Shown here one piece after another: positions 42,366 through 51,914 of a stretch of DNA of 64,000 bases. A program made the position numbers and the translations under genes. Source of the stretch: Adiantum capillus-veneris (lineage: Eukaryota; Streptophyta; Polypodiopsida; Polypodiales; Pteridaceae); NCBI GenBank assembly GCA_014529385.2, contig CM043971.1:56119209-56183208 (forward strand). The letters run 5' to 3'. Under the pieces are notes generated by a model. The model was given only the letters and a program-made list of their open reading frames with translations, was not told the DNA's origin and did not search any database. Within the stretch, counting starts at the first letter, position 1; every line of letters starts with the position of its first letter.

Positions 42366-43304
42366 TGTCATGATATCTAATATTCAACCAACCCAAATGA
42401 TTTTCTCATACTAAACTGATCATTTAATGTGGGAGAATAAATGGGAACAAGGGTTAGGATATAGACATGTGTTTATAGATCTATCTCAACACGGGGCTAA
42501 TGGTAAAGGGGCCCAAATGAGAGATGGTCTATCAAAGAGCAAGACTAACCAAGGGAGCATAAAGGCCTTAGGGTTAGCTTCATTGAAGACCTCCAATAGT
42601 TAGTGTTAAAAGTCCTTTGACCTTAGGTAAGCTAAGGCTGTGCTTGAGGTGGGAACCCGGGCCAAGCTTAAGGTGCTTGTCATGCCTAATGACTGAGATG
42701 CTTGAGATGCTTGAGGTGCTTGTCATGCTTGAGATGCTAGGGTTGTACTTGATGGAAGAACCCAACCCAAGCTTGAGGTGGCACAAAAGTTAAACTATAT
42801 CCCCACAAGGAGGGGGTGAGCCATGCAAGAAGGGGGGGAGGTTGCTTGACCACTCTCTCTCCCAAAGGGCACCCCTTGCCCAAGAGGCAAGTAGGACACG
42901 TGTCAAGCCCCTAGCTAGGTTACCCTCATGGTGTGCATAAAGCCTATTGGTTGGCCACCCAAGGGGTCCAATGATAATTTAGAAGATTTAATTAATTGAA
43001 TTCGCATTTATCAAGTCCTCTCTCTCAAAGGGGAAAGGGGGACACTTGTCCCAAGTCTACCCTTGTTGCTTGGTATGACTCCTACTTATGATTGGCTAGG
43101 CCTGGAGGGGTCCAATGAGCTTCAAGCATGAGCGCTACAAGGGGGGTCGACCAAAGCAAGTAGGGGGCTTGCTTAGGGGTTATACTCTTCCACACACACA
43201 TACACACGCTCTCTCTTTCAGAGTTATGGAAGGCGTTTCTGTAGCAGCATTTCCGAAGTGAACAGGTTCAACAAAATTGATTCTCATCTCTTATTTTACA
43301 TATA

Positions 43305-44255
43305 ATGTCTTCCGGCACTCGCAAGGGTTCTTCTTCTTCAACAAGGTCCACAACCATTGTGGAAAATGATCCAAAATCTCCTAAGTGTGGAGATAGCAAC
43401 ACAACCACCCAACCAACGACATCGAAAACCGTGATCATGGCGTACTTGGTATCATTGCAAGAGACCGTAAACAAACAAGGCGAAGACTTACGAGCACTTG
43501 CAATGGAGAATGGCACACTAAGGGTACTTGTGGTTGAGAATGAGAATCTCAAGAGGACACTTGAGATGCAAACAACACGTTTGATGCAACTTGAAGAGGA
43601 AGTCAAGGAATGTAAACGCTCTCTTGTGGACTTGAATGCTTTGAAGGAGCGGATGAGCAAAGTAGAGCATGACCATGTATTGAAAGAGGAGAAATTTGAC
43701 ACTATGAGCTGGGATGTATGCGACATGAAAAATGTATGCACAAACAAGTCTTGCGCTGATGTATGTGGTAGCAATGTGGTTTCTAATTCCTCACTCATGC
43801 AAGCTATGGTTCAAACAAAGAATGTTGAGAATGTGGATGTGGAGGAGTTGAAGGAACGGGAGCGACGTTCCAAGAACATTGTTATTCGTGGAATTCCCGA
43901 AGAGAAGTTAGAGACACCTCCTTCTCTTGCCATTGTTATTGAAGATTTCTTCAAAACCCACTTTGGCATGTCCGGAGTTATGGTCTATGGAGCACATAGA
44001 GTGGGGAAGCAAGGAGCTCCTCGCTCGGGAGAACGGCCAATTGTATGCACCATGCCGGATGAGACCAAGCGAAAGATTATCCTTGATAATAGTTGGATCT
44101 ATTTGAGGGATACAAAATGTTTTGTATGTGAAGATCGCACTATTAAGCAACAAAATATGCGTCGCAAGGCATATGAGGAAAAGAATAATAAAAACAAGGA
44201 GATCTCTCATGAAGAAAATGTGCCCAAGGAGGAGGCAAGTCTCTCAAGCAAATAG
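43305..44255 (+). CDS. LINE ORF1 nucleic-acid-binding protein
   Basis: The frame is a complete 316 codons. The N-terminus is Ser/Thr-rich. A long heptad-containing coiled coil follows (about residues 45-130, YLVSLQETVNKQGEDLRALA through NALKERMSKVEHD). The C-terminal half holds KERERRSKNIVIRGIPEE (about 183-200), a pattern typical of ORF1 RRM-like domains, then FFKTHFGM, AHRVGK and RPIVCTMPDETKRKIILDN, ending in a Lys/Glu-rich tail. In other LINEs such proteins trimerise through the coiled coil and coat the element RNA. No CCHC knuckle is seen, unlike plant L1 ORF1. ORF2 begins 7 bases after the stop, so coupled or reinitiated translation is plausible. ATG 43305 is used because a coiled coil with no earlier Met follows in a consistent frame. 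Confidence 0.75.
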   Translation: MSSGTRKGSSSSTRSTTIVENDPKSPKCGDSNTTTQPTTSKTVIMAYLVSLQETVNKQGEDLRALAMENGTLRVLVVENENLKRTLEMQTTRLMQLEEEVKECKRSLVDLNALKERMSKVEHDHVLKEEKFDTMSWDVCDMKNVCTNKSCADVCGSNVVSNSSLMQAMVQTKNVENVDVEELKERERRSKNIVIRGIPEEKLETPPSLAIVIEDFFKTHFGMSGVMVYGAHRVGKQGAPRSGERPIVCTMPDETKRKIILDNSWIYLRDTKCFVCEDRTIKQQNMRRKAYEEKNNKNKEISHEENVPKEEASLSSK

Positions 44256-44261
44256 GGATGC

Positions 44262-47200
44262 GTGACCTATGAGACCGAGTTACAATTGGAAATATGCTTT
44301 TGGAATTGTAATGGATACCCACGGAATGCGGGGGTTGGCATTGATGAACTAACAAGCAAAGCCGATGTTGTACTTCTTGTTGAAACTTGGGAGCATGATA
44401 CACAAAGGATTAACGGCTTGGAGGATTACAATGTACATTCATTGATGTGGTCAAAGAATCTCAAGCAACGAAGAGGACAAGGAGGGTTAGCATGTATGGT
44501 TAAGAAAGGATTGGAAGATTTTGTATCAATTGTGAAAGATGACAAGTACAAACGTTATGTATGGCTGAAAATTATGACACCAAAAAGAGCACCCATTTTT
44601 GTAGCCGGTTGCTACATTCCTCATCATGATTCTCCCTTTTATGATTGCATGGATAGAGATCAACCATTTTCTGATTTGGAAGAGGACATTGCTTATTTCA
44701 AAGGTGAAGGTGATGTTATTGTATTTGGGGATATGAATGCTCGCACAAAAACATTGCAACATGACACTCAACAATTTGATATGCCATACATTTCAAGGGA
44801 GTTGGAGGAAGTTCACTTGTACGATCGTACTTCAATGGATGAGAAAGAGCCGGATCACTATGGAAAGTTACTTTTACACATGTGTAATAGCATGGGTATG
44901 CTCATTGCCAATGGTGTATCTTTGTGGAGTGGAACCAATGGATTTACATGTAGGAGACATAATGGGGATAGTGTGATTGACTATATGCTACTCTCTGAAG
45001 CCATCATGTATCGCATAAAGAGTTTTATGTTTGGTCAATGGACCCCGGAATCCGACCATCGCACGTTATGTATTGACCTTTCATGTGGAGAAGCAACTAA
45101 GCATGATAATCGCAGCCAAAGGAAAGAGAAGTTATCACTATGTATGGATTTCAAACAGGCACCAATGTACATTGAAATGGTTGAGCAAAAATTATGGATG
45201 ACAAAGCTTCAATGTGATGCACCATTGGAAACTAAATGGGAAGCTTTCAAGAAAGCTATTTGTTCTTGTGCGGAAGAATGCTTTGCCATAAAGCATCTCC
45301 ATGGTATCAACAAAGATAGATCACGCAAAAGGTGGTTTGATAAAGAATGTCAAGATGCTCGAAAGTCCTTGATAAAGCTTGATGCAACTATGGACAAAGA
45401 CAACTATCGAAGTCATTTGCATACATACAAGGCATTGATTCAAAAGAAGAGAAGAAGATGGGAAGTAAAGCAACAAGAATTTCAAGTCCAAGAAAAGGCA
45501 CATGCATGTGGAAGAATTTGGAGAAACTTGAGAGGCAAGCGGGTTGAGAATTTTGGTAACTTGAGTCTAGTGGATATGTACACACATTGTAGGCAATTAT
45601 ATGAGCAAGAAAATACTGAAAAAATGCCATTTTATGGTTCACTCCCATGTATGCTATCTTTTTTTACTATTGAGGATGTATGCGGTGGGCTTGAAAAGTT
45701 GGCCACTCGCAAAGCGGGAGATCTTCAAGGTATCAAGCCGGAGATGATCAAATGGACGGGAGATTTTACCCATGAGTGGATGTGTGATATGTTCAACCTT
45801 GCACTTCAACATGGTATGCCTTATGATTGGAGTACTAATTGGGTTAAGCCTTTGCATAAAGGAGGGGATGTAAAGAATGTAAGCAACTACCGGACTATAA
45901 TGATTGGGTCTCTTATGGAAAAGTTGTTTGGGTGCATAATGGAGATGAAATTGAGTGATTGGGCTGAAGAGAATGACAAGCGTGCAAAGGGACAAGCGGG
46001 TTTTCGTCGATGCCATAGCACCATTGATCATCTTGTCACTCTTCGTGTTCTCATGGAGGAAAGTCGGTTGAAAGGCAAGCGATTGTATTGTTGTTTTGTG
46101 GACTTTAAGAAAGCCTTTGATATGATTCCACGTAACAATTTTTGGAGAAGGATGGAAGAACTCCAAGTGCCAAGTGAGTTTATGCTTGCGGTTTCTCGAA
46201 TCTATGAGAATGTGATTTGTCAATTGCGCATGGGAAGAGAAATTTCAAAATTTTTTGTAAGCACTATTGGGGTTAAACAAGGATGTCCATTGTCACCAAC
46301 TCTCTTTGGTCTATGCATCGATCAATTGGAACAAATGGTACTTGACTTTATGCAAGAAGAAGGCATTGAAGAGGTCACTATTTGCAATGCGGTAATCATG
46401 CTTTTGTTGTATGCGGATGATGTAGTGCTTCTAGCACACACTTTAGAAGATGCACAAAAGCTTATGGTTGTCCTTGAGAACTTTTACTTGCATAGTGGGC
46501 TGATTGTAAATGAATCCAAAACAAAGGTTATGCTTGTGAAAACCAACCATAAGGAGAAGCCATGCATTGTGTACAACAACGAGACACTTGAAGTTGTTGA
46601 GAGCTTTAAGTACCTTGGCCTTGAGGTTCCATCCAATCACAAGTGGCATGAATGTTCTATGCGTCGTTTGGAAGCGGGAAAGAGAGCATATTATGCATTT
46701 GAGAACATGTGTAATGCGGGAAACATCAAGTGTTGGGTTCTCAAGAAGTATCTTCTTTATGCATTGGTGACACCGGTTCTTCTTTATGGAGTTGAAGTGT
46801 GGGGAGGGAGCATCTCAAAGTCTACTTGGAAAGAGTTTGAGAATGTCCAAAAGCGTTTTCTTACAAACTTTCTCCAAGTTAAGACACAAACACCATATAT
46901 GCTCCTACTTCTTGAGTCGGGATCTCTTCCAATTGAGGTTATGGGCATGGAAAGGGTTGTGGAGTACATGATAAAGATGCGTCAAAACCCCTCACATCGA
47001 CTTCCTACAATTGCATGGGAAGCAAGCAAAAAAGTTCAAAAGACGCATAAAAGCAAGATCTTGAGCACGGGATGGATGCAAGACATAAAGAAGTGGTTTG
47101 GGAGATGGGATGCATTACACTTGCTACATGATGCTTCAATTGACTCTCAAGTGAATGAAGCTTTTCTACAACGCCAATGTATTACGGCTTGGGAGAAATC

Positions 47201-47462
47201 CGGTGGGTCACGCTTCATACATTACACCACCTATATTGCCCCCAACTACAAAACCATGTTCTTCGCTGAGAGAGGAAACCGTACTCACACTTACATGCTT
47301 GAGCCTATTCCCTTGTCCGCGATACGCACTATCGCAGCAATTCGGCTTAGCTCCCATTTCCTTCGATGCGAGATAGGGCGTTGGGGCAATGGAGAAGAGT
47401 CAATCGATTGTGCACATTATGCTCACTGCAAGTTCGAGAGTCTGAGTACCACACACTACTAG
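44262..47462 (+). pseudogene. LINE ORF2 endonuclease-reverse transcriptase, one frameshift near the C-terminus
   Basis: Open for 1066 codons. The endonuclease domain begins LEICFWNCNG (about residue 7), with VLLVETWE, the catalytic FGDMNAR at 155-161 and SDHRT at 264-268. Reverse transcriptase includes WVKPLHKGGDVKNVSNYRTI, FVDFKKAFDMIP (about 612), GVKQGCPLSP, the active site YADD at 717-720, and YLGLEVP. The C-terminal region includes LLYGVEVWGGS. Near 47385-47400 the frame shifts; the expected terminal zinc-finger-like CTLC...YHTLLECSAFDHIR continues in another frame (about 47395-47653). Apart from this single break all catalytic motifs are present. This family copies its RNA at a nicked target (target-primed reverse transcription). 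Confidence 0.92.
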
Positions 47463-48391
47463 AGTGCTCAGCTTTTGATCACATCCGAACTTGCTTCTCT
47501 CACATTTTCAGCCATAACTTAGACCTACACACTTTCCTCTCCCAGCCAAAGTGTGGGCTCTCCATTGCGACTCTCATCACTACAATTTTGGAGCATCGAG
47601 AGTCACTCATCAGCCATACACATACTACATCACATGTAACTTTGGTCCCATAGGTCATATTTGACCTCCAAGGACGATAATAAAATCTATCTATCTATCT
47701 CTCTCTCTCTCTCTCTCTCATTGTGTATTGTGCAAAGTGCAAGAGCTCCCTCTCCTTCTCCAAGAAAGTAGAGGTTGAGAGCCTACACCAACACTCTTGG
47801 CTATGGAATGCAAATCCAACCAAGAGCCATGCTTCAATGCTTAAGCTTGCCATCTTCTCCATCTTCATTACAATGCTATTATGTATGCTAGCAAGAAGAG
47901 TGATGATAAGCGAGGAACTAATTCTTTCTCCTATGAAATGTTTCTTCTTCCTCTTCCCTACCCTCATTCTCTGCTAGCTCTCTCCACCTTCGAAGGTGTT
48001 TGAGGTCTTGGGACTGAGGCTTGGGATAGTTAATGCTTTCCACAAAATTTATGTTATGCTTGTGATGCATGAAGCTTTCCATCTTCATTGCATCACCTAG
48101 GTCATAAGGAACACAAAGATTGTATTGTAACAAATCTCTCTTGATGGGAGAAATCATAATACAAATGCCTATTGGAGGGGGGACCGGCTCCACATAAATC
48201 TGGTCCTCAATTGTTGTCATGTTCTCTAAATTCTCCCTCTTGTGAAAGTATTGTTCATGCCAAGTTAATTAAATGCTATGTTTATGTTGGTAACTTCAAT
48301 TATGTTCACCCGCTATGCTCACAAAGTAATTTCTCAAAAGTACTCTCTCTCATTTTCGCTACTCTCAAGTTAATAGGCCAATTCCATTACA

Positions 48392-48433
48392 GTGTCTCTC
48401 AAAGATGAAGCACTTAAAGCCAAGTAAAGTGAC

Positions 48434-48504
<71 letters not shown>

Positions 48505-49745
48505 CTTTGTCATAATTGCCACTATGAAGGAAAATCAATTTTCATAAATTGAGCCCATGTTCTTTTGGCCGCAGAAGCGCGCATGTCACATACTAGTTCT
48601 TTGGTTTTGCTAATATAATCATCACTCACTCCTATTAGAGTGAGTACATCTATTTAAAAAAAAGAAGACTAAAGAACCTTAAAAAATGGAGCACCAAGCC
48701 ATACTATGTAAAAACCTTGCATGTATCTTTACGCTCATTAAAAGAGGCTCGATCAACCAAAGTGGGGAAAATGTTAACAATGTTGTAAAAGACTGATTCC
48801 CATAGAGAAGTGTGACCATGACTGTCTTGCAAAATGGTCCAAAAGTAGCTTTAGAAGAGTTTTTCTTTCCTAGTCTCCAAAATTGACTTGAAAAGGGAGA
48901 CCATATTTTAAGTTCTACCAATCTCAAAGTCAACATAACAAGGGGCAAAAAAAAACAATGTAACGTGTTTTTTGCATGCTCATGTTTTGATTCATCACAC
49001 AGGGAGGACACTCAAATCTTCATGAAGCAATGTATCAATCTACAAGTGCTTGGACATCAATCACAAGGAGCAAACTTAATTCTATATGAAACAATGTTCC
49101 AATCTACGAACATGCTACAATGGGACAAAAACAAGATAAGACTTGTCCATTGTGGATGATACTGCTTGCATCATTTGAACATAGCAAATAGCAGATGTAG
49201 TGCCACACATACAAAGCTGGAGTCAAATCTTGACTCATGCATTCACTTGTCCACCCACATGCATAGCAAGAGATTGGACAACATGAAAAAAAACTTTACA
49301 ATGTTACAACTTAGGCATGTCTCTTCGAGATGAAAACCTTTTCAAAGGGTCCTAAGTAGAAGACCAAATGAAAAAGAAGTTGGCAGTAAGGTGGATTCAT
49401 ACAAGATATGATAATTTTTACTGTTTTGTCAAAATAGAAAAAATATAAAGTATGGTCATTGGTGGCCAAAAGATCCCAAGTCATTATAGTAGAGCTTGTC
49501 TTTCAATTGCTTTTATTCTTTCTTCAAATATTTTTCGAGAACTACCACTTGGTTTCTTCAATTGATCTTCAAGTCGATAACCAACATAACAATATTGTGA
49601 ATTAAACAGTGCATTATGTATGGTTGCCAGGACACATAAAAATAATGAATGACAACTTTTGTTGATCAGTGGCATCTTGATCATAAGGAGGTGAGGCTTG
49701 GAGCGACTTTTCTAGCGAGCTTTTTGATCAACTAACCGAAACTAG
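48392..49745. other. Intergenic, GT/GA array and no recognised gene
   Basis: A GT array (48438-48479) runs into a GA array (48480-48504) just right of the LTR end. The remainder (to 49745) is AT-rich and shows no protein domain. Confidence 0.45.
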
Positions 49746-49804
49746 AAAAAAAGCTCGCTCCAAAAAGCTCACTCCAAAAGAAGTTTTTGGAGCGAGCTTT
49801 TTTT
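49746..49804. repeat. Perfect 21-bp inverted repeat with 17-base loop
   Basis: The arms at 49746-49766 and 49784-49804 contain GCTCGCTCC flanked by A runs and its exact complement. Further partial copies of AGCGAGCTTTT and GCTCACTCC lie within 60 bases. It could be a MITE relic or a hairpin RNA locus; no more is supported. Confidence 0.85.
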
Positions 49805-49920
49805 TTCTCCCCCTCTGTCTCTCTCTCTCTCCCTCTCCCCTTCCTGTCTCCTCTCTCTCACTCCCCTTATGTCTCCTACTACCTCTCCCTATCTCTATTT
49901 CTCTCTATCTCTCCCTCCTT

Positions 49921-49968
<48 letters not shown>

Positions 49969-50020
49969 GAATCCCTCTCACCCTCTCTATCTCTATTTGC
50001 TCCTTCTGTTTATATACCTC

Positions 50021-50068
<48 letters not shown>

Positions 50069-50130
50069 TCCTTCTGTCTCTCTGCCTTCCTCCCTCTCTC
50101 TCTCCCCCCCTGCCCCTCCCCTTCTCTCTT

Positions 50131-50217
<87 letters not shown>
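49805..50217. repeat. CT-rich tract with (CA)n arrays
   Basis: About 400 bases of nearly pure pyrimidine CT/CCT repeats on the plus strand, with CA arrays at 49951-49969 and about 50173-50217. Confidence 0.9.
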
Positions 50218-50218
<1 letters not shown>

Positions 50219-50568
50219 TTTTACTGGTGATTGATTGTTGGTGCCTTACCTGTGGGTTCCATGCTGCTAAAGAAGAATATATCCGATGGTAAATGTAGCA
50301 GGTGTAAAGGTTCTGAAAATATGAAGCATGTTTTTTTAAAATTGCAGAAGCGTCAAGGATTGGTGGCATTTCATTCTCCCTCTATGGCAATGTAAAGTGG
50401 ATTGCAAGTTGTTTCTATACAATCACATTTGGTACGATTAAATCCCAATACCTAGTTGTGCAACATTGTTTAAACTCTTTCAGATGCTGGATATTGTGGT
50501 TCATATGGACCGCGAGGAACCAATGTCACTATGACCACCAAGACTACTTCAGGCCCTTGATTCCTGGA
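50218..50568. other. Intergenic, nothing recognised
   Basis: Unique-looking sequence with no supportable gene. Confidence 0.3.
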
Positions 50569-51455
50569 ATTTGATCTAGCATAAGATAGTAGAGGACTGT
50601 TATGCCTTGACAAAGTCATACATAGGTTATGGCCTTTATGTCATACTAGTACGACCGGCTGCCTTCGACGGCCTCTCTCTCTCTCTCTTTCTCTCTCCCT
50701 CTTTATCGCGTGTCCTCTCTCTTTTTCTCTCTCCCTCTTTATCGCGTGTCCTCTCTCTTTTTCTCTCTCCCTCTTTTGGAATCTAGTTTTTATCTCGTTG
50801 GCATTTGATCTAGCATAAGATAGTAGAGGACTGTTATGCCTTGACAAAGTCATACATAAGTTATAGCCTTTATGTCATACTAGTATGACCGGCTCCCTTC
50901 GGCGGCCTCTCTCTCTTTCTCTTTCCCTCTTTATCGCATGTCCTCTCTCTTTTTCTCTCTCCCTCTTTATCGCATGTCCTCTCTCTTTTTCTCTCTCCCT
51001 CTTTTGGAATCTAGTTTTTATCTCGCAGCTTGCGCCACATGTAAAGGGGACTCCCCTCCGCCATATTATGTTAAGTAGACTAGTATGGCCAGTTGCCTTG
51101 GGCGGCTTCTCTCTCTTTCTCTCTCCCTCTTTATCGTGTGTCCTCTCTCTTTTTCTCTCTCCCTAGCTTTAATCTCGGAGCTGGCACCACGTGTAAAGGG
51201 GACTCCCCTCCACCATATTATGTTAGGTACCAGTTTTTAACTCGCAGCTTGCGTCACGTGTAAAGGGGACTCCCCTCCGCCATATTATGTTAAGTAGACT
51301 AGTATGGCCAGTTGCCTTGGGCGGCTTCTCTCTCTTTCTCTCTCCCTCTTTATCGCGTGTCCTCTCTCTTTTTCTCTCTCCCTAGCTTTCATCTCGGAAT
51401 TGGCACCACGTGTAAAGGGGACTCCCCTCCGCCATATTATGTTACGTAGATGACA
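50569..51455 (+). repeat. Complex tandem repeats upstream of EF2
   Basis: A 233-base unit starting TTGATCTAGCATAAGATAG begins at 50571 and again at 50804. It contains CT-rich blocks alternating with TTTATCGCGTGTCC. A second module, GTAAAGGGGACTCCCCTCC then CCATATTATGTTA, starts at 51041, 51193, 51260 and 51412. Three of those copies (not the first) are preceded by the G-box CACGTG (51188-51193, 51255-51260, 51407-51412). AGGGGACTCCCCT is itself an inverted repeat. The last copy lies about 200 bases upstream of the putative EF2 first exon. Confidence 0.85.
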
Positions 51456-51520
51456 TATTTGTGAGCGCGCACTCTCTCTCTTTGGTACAAAGTGAGAGAT
51501 ATTCTGCGGATTCTAGCTGT

Positions 51521-51570
51521 ATGGTTAGGGTGAATTGAAGGCGGTGGGAAAGTGTCCATAAAACCCTAAC
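51521..51570 (+). promoter_or_regulatory. EF2 promoter telo-boxes
   Basis: AAACCCTAA at 51561-51569 is a plant telo-box, an element known from promoters of translation-factor and ribosomal-protein genes. An inverted partner GGTTAGGGT lies at 51523-51531. No clear TATA box is placed before the putative first exon. Confidence 0.65.
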
Positions 51571-51631
51571 TCTTATCTGTCAAAGCAAAAGCGGGCTGTT
51601 GTTCCACCGTTCAGCCTCCCTCCCTTGAAGG

Positions 51632-51870
51632 GTAAGTCCTCATCTTCGGGTCTGTCTGTCGTCATGGCGAGCTTGGGCTTCTCCAGATCTAACTTCTTTA
51701 TAACCGGATCTCCCTGAGATCTTTACGTGCTGTTGCTTAACCGTTTTGACCATTACGTTTTGTTGTCCGTCTGTTATTGTTACACGGAAATCACCTTGAT
51801 TAGGCCCTCGCTTGTGATCAATGCGTTTGTGCTCCCTTGCAGTGAACTGACATTCGATTTTGTGTTTCAG
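51632..51870 (+). other. Putative 5'UTR intron of the EF2 gene
   Basis: Strong donor G/GTAAGT at 51632 and acceptor TTTTGTGTTTCAG ending at 51870, 44 bases upstream of the start codon. Leader introns are common in plant translation-elongation-factor genes. Inferred from splice signals only. Confidence 0.65.
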
Positions 51871-51914
51871 GAGTACTTGATATTGTTTCGGTGTGATCAC
51901 CCTAGCTCGTCAAG

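Larger units (their letters stand above)
43215..47735 (+). mobile_element. Nearly intact 4.5-kb LINE nested in the gypsy LTR
   Basis: The LINE carries ORF1 (43305-44255), ORF2 (44262-47462 plus a shifted C-terminus to about 47653), a short 3' region with AATAAA, and a tail of ATCT units (about 47683-47702) running into CT repeats. Left and right flanks are the two halves of one gypsy LTR. The tetranucleotide tail, not poly-A, fits non-L1-type LINEs. Exact ends are blurred by the flanking microsatellite. Confidence 0.85.
42366..48391 (+). mobile_element. 3' LTR of the plus-strand gypsy element, split by a LINE
   Basis: The left part begins TGTCATGATATC and runs to about 43215. The right part resumes near 47735 (CTTCTCCAAG, then CTATGGAATGCAAATCC at about 47799) and ends CCATTACA at 48391. 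Together they make about 1.5 kb, the length of the 5' LTR. The break falls at the dinucleotide-array position shared by the other LTR copies. Confidence 0.85.
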
